Shown here piece by piece: positions 25,255-35,836 of a stretch of 64,000 bases of DNA (position 1 is the stretch's first letter; every line of letters begins with the position of its first letter). The notes below the pieces were generated by a model, which was given only the letters and a program-made list of their open reading frames with translations, was not told where the DNA came from and ran no database searches. This DNA comes from Actinomadura sp. HBU206391 (GTDB lineage Bacteria > Actinomycetota > Actinomycetes > Streptosporangiales > Streptosporangiaceae), in assembly GCF_014323665.1 (NCBI RefSeq), contig NZ_JABVEB010000001.1, positions 310,001-374,000 of the forward strand, in the 5' to 3' direction. A program made the translations under genes and the position numbers.

Positions 25255-26331
25255 ATGTCAACGACGAGTCCGGCCTCCGACGAGCCCACCCGGCTCGCCA
25301 ACATCATCAGCACGATGTTCGCCGGCCAGACCGGCCGGTCGCATCGCCTTTCCAACGGTGAGACCGTACAACTGCTGGTCGGTGCCGATGCGCAGGACGA
25401 CTGTGCGGTGTTCCGCATGGACGGTTCCCAAGAGATGGTCCTGGGATCCGACTATGTCCGGGGCTCCAAGTTCATCCTCTACGAACTCGGCTATCTCGAT
25501 GACTATGACGTGGGCTACTACCTGGCGATGGCGAACTTCAGCGACATCGCCGCGATGGGTGCCCAACCCATCGCCCTGTTGTCGGTCATCCGATATCCGA
25601 AGACGATGCCCGACGAGCAGTTTGCCCAGGTAATGAATGGCATCAACGATGCCTGCGAGTCGGTGGGCGCGCCCAATGTGGGCGGTGACATCGGCACCGC
25701 CGAACGCCTGATTCTCTCGGCCTCGGCGATGGGTGTCGTCGAGGCAGGAGGTTCGCTTCTGCGCAGCGGAGCCCGTCCAGGTGATCGGCTGTGCATCACG
25801 GGACCGACAGGGATCGCGGCGGCGGCACAGAAGTACTTCACCAAGCCGCACATCGCTGAAGGTGCGATATCTGCGGCTGCCGAGGAGTTCCTTCTCAGCT
25901 CTTGGAGGAGGCCACAGGCGCTGGTCGGTCAGGGACGGTGCCTGAGCACCAGCGGACTGGCGACAAGCTGCCAAGACTCCTCTGACGGGCTCAAGGCGGG
26001 AATCGAATCGATCGCAGCCCGCAGCGGCGTCGGGTTCATCGTGGAGGAGAAAGCACTGCCGGTCATCGACGTGGTGAGGGAGGTCGCCGAGCTGAGCAAT
26101 ACCGAAGTGACCTCCCTCATCCTCGGCGACTCGGTGGATTTTCAGCTGATATTCACCGTGCCCGAGGATCGTGTGGAAGAGCTCAAGGAGATCTTTAAGG
26201 GCCAGGGGTACACGTTCCACGACATCGGGTTTGCCACGGAGTCGCCGAACATCGTGCTACGTCGTAGCGACGGGACAACGCGAGAGCTGCCAGGCGCCGC
26301 CTGGCGACACGCCAACCCTGATCTTCCGTGA
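25255..26331 (+). CDS. AIR-synthase/ThiL-like ATP-dependent enzyme
   Basis: A 358-residue protein of the PurM/ThiL/SelD/HypE superfamily. It has the N-terminal metal-ATP segment (DAQDDCAVFRMDG, then LGSDYVRGSKF), the MANFSDIAAMGAQPIALLSV core and the NVGGDIGTAERLILS strand, with a C-terminal lobe that includes SCQDSSDGLKAGIESIA. Members phosphorylate or activate a small molecule with ATP, for example thiamine monophosphate. It lies in a HIT/methyltransferase cluster with no thiamine genes, so a different substrate is likely. It follows HIT2 by 33 bases and is probably in its operon. Confidence 0.85.
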   Translation: MSTTSPASDEPTRLANIISTMFAGQTGRSHRLSNGETVQLLVGADAQDDCAVFRMDGSQEMVLGSDYVRGSKFILYELGYLDDYDVGYYLAMANFSDIAAMGAQPIALLSVIRYPKTMPDEQFAQVMNGINDACESVGAPNVGGDIGTAERLILSASAMGVVEAGGSLLRSGARPGDRLCITGPTGIAAAAQKYFTKPHIAEGAISAAAEEFLLSSWRRPQALVGQGRCLSTSGLATSCQDSSDGLKAGIESIAARSGVGFIVEEKALPVIDVVREVAELSNTEVTSLILGDSVDFQLIFTVPEDRVEELKEIFKGQGYTFHDIGFATESPNIVLRRSDGTTRELPGAAWRHANPDLP

Positions 26332-27166
26332 GATCGTTGAGCCTGCGGCCGTTGGCTGGGGTCAGCCGAAGTACCTCGTAGATGTTCAGTGAAACGTCCA
26401 CCTCGTGGTCGGCCAGGGCGTCGATCTGCGTTTCGGCGATCGGGCTGCCCATGCGGACGACGTACACGGCTAGATCTGGACTCCCCGACGGGTCAGCACC
26501 TCGGCCAGGGTCGGGCCGACCGGGTGGCGGCCGGTCTGGATCTGCTCGGCTTCCGTATGCATGCGCTGCCAGTCGGCCCGGTCCTGGGCTGCGGCGCAAG
26601 GCCGGTTGCGGCGATCATGACACCTCAGCGGTTCACTGGACCTGATGCGGCAGCTCACGCGCGTCCCCGAAGGGCGGCTGGGCAGTGGGGCGCCGGCCGT
26701 GGAGTTGGCGGTCGGTCATCTCGGCGATCTCGGCGTGTACGTGGCTCCATGCGGCCCAGACAGAGCGTCCCCACCGCTCGTCGTTCCGGCGAAGCGTGGA
26801 ATGTGGGATCCGGCGGCCCTCCGCCGCGACGAGGTTCCGCGCCCGGTAGATCGAGGCCGTACCCTGGACAAGCGCTCGTGGCCACGCCTTCCTCCCACGC
26901 GACGTAGAGATCTGTTTCAGCGGAGTCGTCGACATCAGAGGTGTCCGAAGAGCCGGCGGGTAGAGACCACCCGAGCAGTCTCCCGCCGCCACGCCTGGCG
27001 ACGAGATGTGGAGCTTATGCACAGGTACGCGGGCGGGCCGACCGGTTTTCGGATCCGGCTGTCACCGCAGTCGGTACGTCGCGCCTGCTCCCAACTTGAT
27101 CGTCGACTCTCCGGCTAATTTAGGGTTTTACGCCACGTACCTGGATCGCCTCGTTGCGGAGTGTCA
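26332..27166. other. 835-bp stretch of decayed or non-coding sequence
   Basis: No complete gene is supported. Minus-strand frames look protein-like in patches: one reads VYVVRMGSPIAETQIDAL then VSLNIYEVLRLTPANGR (26331-26470), another GPTLAEVLTRRGVQI (26470-26520), and a third ISTSRGRKAWPRALVQG then ARNLVAAEGRRIPHSTL (26640-26930). They lie in different frames, as expected of one or two frameshifted genes. I do not recognise the families. The last part holds the kinase promoter. Confidence 0.45.
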
Positions 27167-28693
27167 ATGGCAGATCGTCGTGTCGGCGGCCGTTACCGGC
27201 TGCTCGACCGGCTTGGGTCAGGTGGGATGAGCACGGTGTGGCGGGCACACGACGAGGTGCTCGGACGTCCCGTCGCGGTCAAGGAGATCGAGCCGCCCGA
27301 GGATGTGACGCCAGGTGAGAGGGAGGTGTTGTACGAGCGGGTCGCGCGCGAGGCGCGGGCCGCCGCGATGCTCGATCATCCCGGTGTCGTCACCGTACAC
27401 GACGTCGTGACGGAGGCCGAGCGTCCCTGGATCGTCATGGAGTTGGTCGAAGGCCGGTCGCTCCACCAGGCGATCGAGGCGGAGGGGCCGCTGGCACCCG
27501 AGCGCGTGGCGCGGATCGGCCTGCACCTGCTGAACGCGCTGGCCGTCGCGCATGGCCGGGGGTTGTTGCACCGGGACGTCACGCCCGCGAACGTGTTGCT
27601 GGCGGCGAACGGCCGGGTGGTCCTCACGGATTTCGGAATCGCGGCGATCGCAGGCGATCCGGCGCTCACTCGCACAGGGACGCTGCTCGGCACGCCGGGC
27701 TTCGTCGCACCTGAGCGGCTGCGCGATATGCCGTACGGGCCGGCGTCGGATCTGTGGTCGCTCGGCGCGACGCTGTACACGGCGGCAGAAGGACGGGCGC
27801 CGTTCGCGCGGGACGCTCCGCTGGCCGCGCTCGGCGCGGTACTCGCCGAGGACCCACCGGAACCCCGCCGGTCCGGGCCGCTGGCGCCCGTGCTGGAACA
27901 TCTGCTCGCCAAGGATCCGGCCGTACGGATCACGGCGGAGCAGGCGCGGGCCGCGCTGCGCCGCGTCACGGAGGGCGAGGACGCAGGACTCCCGCGCCTG
28001 TCGCGGCCGCGCCGTACAGCCCGCATGCCTCGGCGGCGCGTGGTGTGGATCGTGACGGCGGTGGTCGTCGCGGCGGCCGTGGCCACCACGATCGTCGGCG
28101 TTGGCGGTTGGCCGCGCGGCGACGAGCCCGGATCGCATGAAACGCCCGGAGCGCCCGCGTCGCCGCGACCGATCAGGGCGGGCGAGGTGCGGCCCTGTTC
28201 CATCCTGACCGACGAGCAAGTGCGCGGGATCATCTCCGACGCCGTACGCCATGTCACGGACACCGGCGGATGCGACTGGTGGGACGCCAATGGCACCGGG
28301 TTCCTGAGCGCCCTCACCATTGAGGTTCTGGCGTCACCGACGGAGGCTCACGACCGGATGGCGATCCATTGGAACAACACGGGGTCGGTACCAGGGCTCG
28401 CGCGGAAGGGGGCCGCCACGGAATGGTCCGGCCCGAAGCCCCTCGGTGAGGTGAAGGGGACCGTGGTGCCGCCTGCGATGGTGTCCGGCGTCGGCGATGA
28501 GGCGTACTCCTACGGGATGCACGGCTCTTCCGCACCTGTGGACTGCATGACTTTGCTCGTCCGTGCGGGGAACGTCATCGCCGGCGTCCGCTACTGCGGT
28601 CGGCGGGACGCCCGGTTTCCGGCGCCGGAGGCCGCGCGGCGTGGCGCCGCGGCGATGGTGGAGACGCTCGTCCGGCTCCAGGGGCGCGGGTGA
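27167..28693 (+). CDS. PknB-type Ser/Thr protein kinase with extracellular domain
   Basis: A 508-residue transmembrane kinase. The kinase domain spans about residues 1-265 with the glycine loop LGSGGMSTVW, lysine VAVKEI, catalytic loop HRDVTPANV, DFGIA and APERL. In the catalytic loop the usual lysine two residues after the aspartate is threonine. A membrane helix lies near residues 290-312. The outside domain (about 190 residues) has four cysteines and a CSILTDEQV, GGCDWW pattern like DUF3558-type domains. The ATG at 27167 follows GGAG by five bases. The stop overlaps the next kinase. Confidence 0.9.
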   Translation: MADRRVGGRYRLLDRLGSGGMSTVWRAHDEVLGRPVAVKEIEPPEDVTPGEREVLYERVAREARAAAMLDHPGVVTVHDVVTEAERPWIVMELVEGRSLHQAIEAEGPLAPERVARIGLHLLNALAVAHGRGLLHRDVTPANVLLAANGRVVLTDFGIAAIAGDPALTRTGTLLGTPGFVAPERLRDMPYGPASDLWSLGATLYTAAEGRAPFARDAPLAALGAVLAEDPPEPRRSGPLAPVLEHLLAKDPAVRITAEQARAALRRVTEGEDAGLPRLSRPRRTARMPRRRVVWIVTAVVVAAAVATTIVGVGGWPRGDEPGSHETPGAPASPRPIRAGEVRPCSILTDEQVRGIISDAVRHVTDTGGCDWWDANGTGFLSALTIEVLASPTEAHDRMAIHWNNTGSVPGLARKGAATEWSGPKPLGEVKGTVVPPAMVSGVGDEAYSYGMHGSSAPVDCMTLLVRAGNVIAGVRYCGRRDARFPAPEAARRGAAAMVETLVRLQGRG

Positions 28694-30291
28694 GCGGGCG
28701 CGGCGAGGTTCTCGCCGGGCGGTATCGGCTGGAGGAGGAGCTCGGCCGGGGCGGCATGGGCACGGTGTGGCGTGCGTACGACACGGAGTTGCGCCGCGAT
28801 GTCGCGGTCAAGGAGCTGACGCTGCCGCGCGATTCGAGTCCAGGGCGGCGGGTGGCCGCGGTGCGGCGGGCCATGCGGGAGGCGCGTGCCGCGGCGAGGC
28901 TGGATCATCCCGGCATCGTCACCGTGCATGACGTCGTGGAGTCCGCGGGGCATCCGTGGATCGTGATGGAGATGCTGACCGGCCGTTCACTGGACAAGGT
29001 CGTCACGCGCGAGGGTCCGCTGGAGCCGCGGCGGGCCGCTGCGATCGGGGTAGAGGTGCTGGACGCGTTGCGGCACGCGTACACGCGGGGCGTTCTGCAC
29101 CGGGACGTGAAGCCGGCGAACATCTTCCTGCGCGACGACGGCCGGGCCGTGCTGACCGACTTCGGCATCGCCGCGCTCGCCGGTGACGCCCCGCTCACCC
29201 GGCCCGGCGCACTGATCGGCTCCCCTTCCTACATGGCGCCCGAACGCGTGCGCGGCGAGCCGGCCGGGCCCGAATCAGACCTGTGGTCGCTCGGGGTGAC
29301 GCTCTACGTACTGGTGGAGCAGTACCTGCCGTTCGCAGGTGAGACGCCCATGGGCGTGCTCGGCGCCGTGCTCGCAGACGAGCCCGCCCCATTCCGGCGT
29401 GCCGGACCTCTTGCCCCCGTACTCCTCGCGCTGCTCACCAAGGATCCCGCCGCGCGCCCGGACGCCGAGTCGACGCAACGGTTCCTGCAGCGCGTCGCGG
29501 ACGGCGAGCAGGCCCCGACGCCGCCGTCCGGCGAGCAGGCCCCGACGCCGCCGTCCGGCGGCTTCGCAGGGCCAGGGCGAGGCATCGCCGGACCGTGGCC
29601 GACGCGGCACCGGCTTGCGGCGGCTCTCGCGGTCGCCGTCGCGGTCGTGCTGCTCATCGCCATAGGGGTGATCGTGCTCGACTTCCCGCGCGACGGGCGC
29701 CCGGCGCCCGGGGCGCGCCCATCAACGCGGGCGGCCGGGGGACCGACACCGATCAACGAGCTCCCCGGCAGCTGCGGGTTGATCAGCCGCGAGCAGTTGG
29801 AACCGTACGTTCCGGTCGCCGCGTCCCAGACCTACACCGGCGACGCGATGGGTCCGTTCGGCGACTATTTCTCCCCGACCGAGGGCTGCGAATGGCAGGA
29901 GAACAGCGGCTCGCCCCACTATCTGGTGCGCATCATTTCCCGCGTCGTTCGGGACCGGCCGCCTCTGGACGTGATCGCGACGGCGCACGAGGACTTCGCC
30001 ACGCTACGGCGCGACATCGAAGCAGGTGCCCATGCGAGCGCCAGGGCCGTACGAGCCGTCCCCGGAGCCGGCGATGAGGCATTCGCCTACGACACCGGCG
30101 ACACCGGCGACGTCTTCTACACCGACCTGGTCGCCCGCAGCTCCAACCTGCTGGTCAAGGTTCAGTACATGCGAACCGGCCCGGGTCGTACGACCGACGC
30201 GGACCGCCGGCGCGTGCGTGAGGGCACGGCACGGATCGCCCAGCTGATGATCGACTCCTACCGTGCCGGCCGTCCCCTCTCCACATCGTGA
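28690..30291 (+). CDS. PknB-type Ser/Thr protein kinase with extracellular domain
   Basis: A 533-residue transmembrane kinase, paralogous to its neighbour. The kinase core is complete: LGRGGMGTVW, VAVKEL, HRDVKPANI, DFGIA. A proline-rich linker contains two copies of a nine-residue unit (GEQAPTPPS), encoded by a 27-bp tandem repeat. A membrane helix (LAVAVAVVLLIAIGVIVL) leads to an extracellular domain with CGLISREQLE and EGCEWQE. The start is GTG, overlapping the first kinase stop as GTGA, so the two are co-translated and may act as a pair. A short stretch of the extracellular domain is duplicated at 20730-20777. Confidence 0.92.
   Translation: MSGRGEVLAGRYRLEEELGRGGMGTVWRAYDTELRRDVAVKELTLPRDSSPGRRVAAVRRAMREARAAARLDHPGIVTVHDVVESAGHPWIVMEMLTGRSLDKVVTREGPLEPRRAAAIGVEVLDALRHAYTRGVLHRDVKPANIFLRDDGRAVLTDFGIAALAGDAPLTRPGALIGSPSYMAPERVRGEPAGPESDLWSLGVTLYVLVEQYLPFAGETPMGVLGAVLADEPAPFRRAGPLAPVLLALLTKDPAARPDAESTQRFLQRVADGEQAPTPPSGEQAPTPPSGGFAGPGRGIAGPWPTRHRLAAALAVAVAVVLLIAIGVIVLDFPRDGRPAPGARPSTRAAGGPTPINELPGSCGLISREQLEPYVPVAASQTYTGDAMGPFGDYFSPTEGCEWQENSGSPHYLVRIISRVVRDRPPLDVIATAHEDFATLRRDIEAGAHASARAVRAVPGAGDEAFAYDTGDTGDVFYTDLVARSSNLLVKVQYMRTGPGRTTDADRRRVREGTARIAQLMIDSYRAGRPLSTS
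29503..29559 (+). repeat. 27-bp in-frame tandem repeat in kinase linker
   Basis: The unit occupies 29503-29529 and 29530-29556 with no differences, followed by three more matching bases. It encodes GEQAPTPPS twice in the linker before the membrane helix. Perfect identity suggests a recent slippage event. Confidence 0.9.
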
Positions 30292-30401
30292 CTCAGCCTC
30301 CGCCGCGCGGCACCGGCGACGCCCGGTGGGGACGTTCAGCCCGGGATGCTGCCGTCGTCCATTGACGCCCAGGTTCGGCCTGCGGAACGAGGTGTCGGTC
30401 T

Positions 30402-31322
30402 TCAGCGCTCTCGATCCGTGGGCACTGGACCGCTACCGCTGAGGTGGGCCTGGGCGGCCTTGCGGAAGGCCGCCACGAGGCGGCTGCGGTCGTCGGCGCG
30501 GGTCGCCAGGACGACATGGCTCGGCTCGACGCCCTCCAAGGGCACCGTGGTGAGGTCGGGACGCAGCCCCTTGCCGTGAATGTCGGCCGAGATGGCCACG
30601 GCGTGGCCGGCGGCGATGGCTTCGAACTTGTCCTCGAGGGCGTCCACGGTCGGGCCGTCGGGTGCCGGCCGACCGCCCGGTCGCGGTTCGAGGCGCCAGA
30701 AGGCGCTCCAAGCCGCGTCGGATCCCGGTATCCGGGGCATCGGTTCGTCGGCGATGTCGTCGAGTGTGACGGACTCCTTGCCGGCTAGGCGGTGGTCGAG
30801 GGGCACTATGACCACTCGGGGCTCGTCGTACAGGACCGTCACGTGCAGTCGGTCGGTCGGGAACGGCAGCCGGGTCACGACCGCGTCCACTCGGTGATCG
30901 AGCAGGGCGGCGCGTGGTTCGTTCCAGTCCAGATGCAGGGCCTGTACGTCGGCGTCCGGATGCCGGCGCCGAAGTTCGCGCACTGCGGGGGTGACGATGA
31001 TGCCCCTCGTGTAGCCGACGGTGATGTGATTGGGCTGTGCGGCGGCACGGGTGGCGGCCGCGGCCTGGGCGGCTGACCGCAGCATCGCCTTGGCCCGAGG
31101 CATGAAGACCTCCCCGGCCTCGGTCAGCCGGGTGCCCTGCGGGGTGCGGTCGAGCAGGCGCGCGCCGAGCTGTTGCTCGAGGCGGCGGATCTGACGGCTC
31201 AGGGACGGCTGGGTGATGTGGAGCGCCTCGGCGGCGCGGCCGAAATGCCGGTGCTCGGCGACGATCGTGAAGTACCGCACCAGCCGCAGATCGAGGTCCG
31301 GTACGGAAGCTGAGTCCGTCAT
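30402..31322 (-). CDS. LysR-family transcriptional regulator
   Basis: A 306-residue LysR regulator. The N-terminal winged helix (LRLVRYFTIVAEHRHFGRAAEALHIT, QPSLSRQIRRLEQQLGARLLDRT) is followed by a periplasmic-binding-like effector domain. The start is the ATG at 31322. It is divergent from the epimerase-like gene across about 200 bp and is the likely regulator of it. The last 110 bases of the gene and its flank recur as a remnant at 15764-15885. Confidence 0.92.
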   Translation of the reverse strand: MTDSASVPDLDLRLVRYFTIVAEHRHFGRAAEALHITQPSLSRQIRRLEQQLGARLLDRTPQGTRLTEAGEVFMPRAKAMLRSAAQAAAATRAAAQPNHITVGYTRGIIVTPAVRELRRRHPDADVQALHLDWNEPRAALLDHRVDAVVTRLPFPTDRLHVTVLYDEPRVVIVPLDHRLAGKESVTLDDIADEPMPRIPGSDAAWSAFWRLEPRPGGRPAPDGPTVDALEDKFEAIAAGHAVAISADIHGKGLRPDLTTVPLEGVEPSHVVLATRADDRSRLVAAFRKAAQAHLSGSGPVPTDRER

Positions 31323-31519
31323 GCCTGGAGTGTAATCCGTACGACTACCTGTCCTGCTGTCGAAAGATATCTGAGCTGCGGTGATGCCTGAATCGCATTG
31401 CCCTATACGGAAGAGGCTTTGGACACGGACCGCTTCCCGCTCCGACGATGGGACCACCGCTCCCGGCGCTTCGAGACCGCGCCGGGCCGGACCACCTCAT
31501 CTCACCGAAGGAGTGCAGC

Positions 31520-32416
31520 ATGCGCGTTTTCGTCACCGGAGCGACCGGATTCATCGGTTCCGCGGTCGTAGGAGAACTCCTCGACAACGGGCATCAGGTC
31601 GTCGGCCTCGCCCGTTCTGACCCGGCCGCCGCATCGCTGGCCGCCGCCGGGGCCGAGGTGCACAGGGGCACTCTCGAGGACCTCGACAGCCTGCGGAGCG
31701 GAGCGGCCGGGTCGGACGGCGTCATCCACACCGCGTTCATCCACGACTTCTCCGACTTCGCGGCCGCCGCCCGGACGGATCGGCGCGCCATCGAGGCGAT
31801 CGGTGAGGCGCTCGCGGGATCCGATCGGCCGTTCGTCATCAGCTCCGGGACCGCCCTTCTGGCTCCGGGCCGCGTCGTGACGGAAGAGGACGTGCCTGAT
31901 CCCGGGGTGCCCACTGCGCTTCGGATCGCCTCCGAGGAGGCGGCGCTGTCGCTGGCCACGCGCGGCGTACGGGTCTCGGTGGTGCGGCTGCCGCCCTCTG
32001 TGCATGGCGAGGGTGATCACGGCTTCGTCCCGATGCTCATCGGCATCGCCCGCGCGAAGGGCGTCTCTGCCTACGTGGGCGAGGGGACCAATCGCTGGTG
32101 CGCCGTGCACCGGCTCGACGCCGCGCGGTTGTTCCGGCTGGCCGTGGAAGCGGCGCCTGCGGGCGCCTGCCTGCACGGGGTCGGCGAGGAGGGTGTGCCG
32201 GTACGGGACATCGCCGAGGTCATCGGCCGGCATCTGGACGTGCCGGTGACCTCCATCCCCCGCGAGGAGGCGGACGGCCATTTCGGCTTCCTCGGCGCAT
32301 TCTTCTCGCTGGACGTCCCGGCCTCGAGCACCCTGACCCAGAAGCGGCTGGGATGGCACCCCGGGCGGACCGAGCTGATCCCCGACCTGGCGGCAGGCCA
32401 TTACTTCAAGGACTAA
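31520..32416 (+). CDS. NAD(P)-dependent epimerase/dehydratase-like SDR
   Basis: A 298-residue extended SDR of the atypical kind. The N-terminal Rossmann motif TGATGFIG is at residues 7-14, and there is an ISSGTALL segment. The classical YxxxK pair is not evident: the region after the serine reads TALRIASEEA, so catalytic activity may differ. A strong GAAGGAG site (31507-31513) precedes the ATG. The stop lies inside a 21-bp tandem duplication. It is divergent from the LysR gene. Confidence 0.88.
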   Translation: MRVFVTGATGFIGSAVVGELLDNGHQVVGLARSDPAAASLAAAGAEVHRGTLEDLDSLRSGAAGSDGVIHTAFIHDFSDFAAAARTDRRAIEAIGEALAGSDRPFVISSGTALLAPGRVVTEEDVPDPGVPTALRIASEEAALSLATRGVRVSVVRLPPSVHGEGDHGFVPMLIGIARAKGVSAYVGEGTNRWCAVHRLDAARLFRLAVEAAPAGACLHGVGEEGVPVRDIAEVIGRHLDVPVTSIPREEADGHFGFLGAFFSLDVPASSTLTQKRLGWHPGRTELIPDLAAGHYFKD

Positions 32417-32443
32417 CGCGACTACTTCAAGGACTAACGCGAC
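32402..32443 (+). repeat. 21-bp perfect tandem duplication at the end of the SDR gene
   Basis: Copies at 32402-32422 and 32423-32443 are identical. The duplicated unit encodes the last residues (YFKD) and stop of the SDR, so the second copy is beyond the stop and silent. It looks recent. Confidence 0.9.
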
Positions 32444-32498
32444 GGGCGCTGAAGAGATTGGTTGTTCCCGATTGGGCCGACCCCTACGATCCCGTGTC

Positions 32499-32867
32499 AT
32501 GCACGGCGTGGTCCGGAAGGTGTGGGTCGACTCGGGCGAGCAGGTGATCGTGACGTTCTCCGGCAACGGGTACGTCGTCGAGCCGGCGAAGACGAGAGCG
32601 AGGCTCGCGGCGCTCGTCCCACGAGCGCTGGAAGGGCGGGCGCCGGCCGAATCGCGGCCAGGATGGATTTCGGCCGACGCTGTCCACGAGGCCTGGATCC
32701 GTACCGGGCCGAATCGATCGGTGACGGTGACCGTGCGGCTCGATACCGACGGTCGACACCGTCGGTATCGAGCGCGCGGATGGACTCAGGGCCGCAGCCT
32801 GGGTGAGGGCTTCCGCGCGCTGCTCGGCTCGAAGGCCAACACTGGATCACCCGTCCCCGAGATCTGA
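32499..32867 (+). CDS. Small hypothetical protein containing a perfect DNA hairpin
   Basis: A 122-residue basic protein, beta-rich at the start (VVRKVWVDSGEQVIVTFSG) with no signal peptide or known motif. It has no clear ribosome site before the ATG at 32499. Codon positions follow the high-GC bias, which supports coding. Near its 3' end the DNA forms a 16-bp perfect inverted repeat (32738-32773). No family is recognised. Confidence 0.55.
   Translation: MHGVVRKVWVDSGEQVIVTFSGNGYVVEPAKTRARLAALVPRALEGRAPAESRPGWISADAVHEAWIRTGPNRSVTVTVRLDTDGRHRRYRARGWTQGRSLGEGFRALLGSKANTGSPVPEI
32738..32773. repeat. 16-bp perfect inverted repeat inside a small gene
   Basis: GCTCGATACCGACGGT (32738-32753) and its exact complement (32758-32773) are separated by CGAC. 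In RNA this would be a very stable hairpin within coding sequence. It is not followed by a T-run. Confidence 0.9.
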
Positions 32868-33143
32868 TCCGGTCGACCTGGCACCGGACGGGCGGCCGGA
32901 TGGGTCATGGCCCGTTCGTCGATGCCCGGCAAATGGCCAAAGTCCTGCGTGGGGCGGGATATGGCAGCCGTCCCGTGGGAGACCTCAGCGGCGTGTCAGT
33001 AGGGTCACGGATCGCCCCGCTCGTGATCGCCGCGTCGCCGGACGAGCCGCAGTACGAGGCCCGCAGCGACAAGTCCGGGAAGAGGGCCGTGCACAAGCCC
33101 GGGGCGCTGAAGTGGCGGTCGAGATCGGTTCCGACGGTGCGGC

Positions 33144-33755
33144 ATGATGCTCGCCATGGCGGCACTGTGGCGGCGTTCCAAAGGCGAGGACGGGGCCGAG
33201 TTGAGGCACCTACGGGCCCTGGCCGAGGCCGGGGATCCGTCCGCGATGGTACGGCTTGCGGAGTCGCTGGACGCTCAGGGGCGGCCTGACGACGCGGTTC
33301 GGTGGCTGCGACGGGCGGCCGAGGGCGGTGATGTCGGGGCGATGGTCGACTACGCCGCCCACCTGCTGCTACGCCGATCCGATGCCGCGGCGGCCGAGGC
33401 CTGGTGGCGCCGCGCGGCGGAGGCCGGGCACACCAGTGGGATGGTGGGTCTCGGGGCCGTACTTCTGGAGCGTGGTGACCTAACGGGGGCCGTGATGTGG
33501 ACGCGCCGGGCGGCCGAGGCCGGCTTCGCGGTGGGGATGTACAACCTCGGCGTGCTCTTGGCAGAGGATGATGATCGCGCCGAGGCGGAGTGTTGGTGGT
33601 TGCGTGCCGCCGAGGCCGGGCTGGTCCCAGCGATGGAGCGCCTGATCGGCCTGCTGCGCGACCGCGGCGACGAGGCGGCCGCGCGAAGCTGGGAGATCCG
33701 GGCGGTGCAGTACGGAGGGGACCCGCACGCGCCCGGGGACGTGAAGAAGGCGTAG
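33144..33755 (+). CDS. Sel1/TPR-like repeat protein
   Basis: A 203-residue all-helical protein made of about five Sel1-like repeats, recognisable by the recurring W-RRAAEAG element (WLRRAAEGG, WWRRAAEAG, WTRRAAEAG, WWLRAAEAG). Such repeats form a solenoid for protein-protein contact. No signal peptide is present, so it is probably cytoplasmic. The start could be the ATG at 33144 or 33156; no ribosome site is clear. It stands alone before dnaK. Confidence 0.82.
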   Translation: MMLAMAALWRRSKGEDGAELRHLRALAEAGDPSAMVRLAESLDAQGRPDDAVRWLRRAAEGGDVGAMVDYAAHLLLRRSDAAAAEAWWRRAAEAGHTSGMVGLGAVLLERGDLTGAVMWTRRAAEAGFAVGMYNLGVLLAEDDDRAEAECWWLRAAEAGLVPAMERLIGLLRDRGDEAAARSWEIRAVQYGGDPHAPGDVKKA

Positions 33756-33815
33756 GGGAAGAGCAGGGTTCGAGAGCCGCGGCGCGGCCGACCGCCCGCT
33801 CGCAAACGGCGGATC

Positions 33816-33844
33816 TTGACAAGTGTTCGTCGAGTTTTTATACC
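33816..33844 (+). promoter_or_regulatory. Probable dnaK promoter
   Basis: TTGACA (33816-33821) and TATACC (33839-33844) with 17 bp between them match a housekeeping sigma promoter closely. Transcription would start near 33851, leaving a leader of about 115 bases. I see no HAIR or CIRCE-like inverted repeat nearby. Confidence 0.65.
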
Positions 33845-33967
33845 GGTCATAGGGGAAGTTTCTTCCATACCTGCAGGTCACAGCCGCATCGATTCGACGA
33901 AGGATCTTTGCAGGAGGTGAGTGGGGTGGCGGCGCGACGGGAGTGAGGACCCGAGGGAGGCGCTGAG

Positions 33968-35832
<1,865 letters not shown>

Positions 35833-35836
<4 letters not shown>

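Noticed and set aside
32900..33289. Open frame of about 130 codons before the Sel1-like gene
   Set aside because: No ribosome site; it overlaps the well-supported Sel1-like gene, and its sequence shows no motif.
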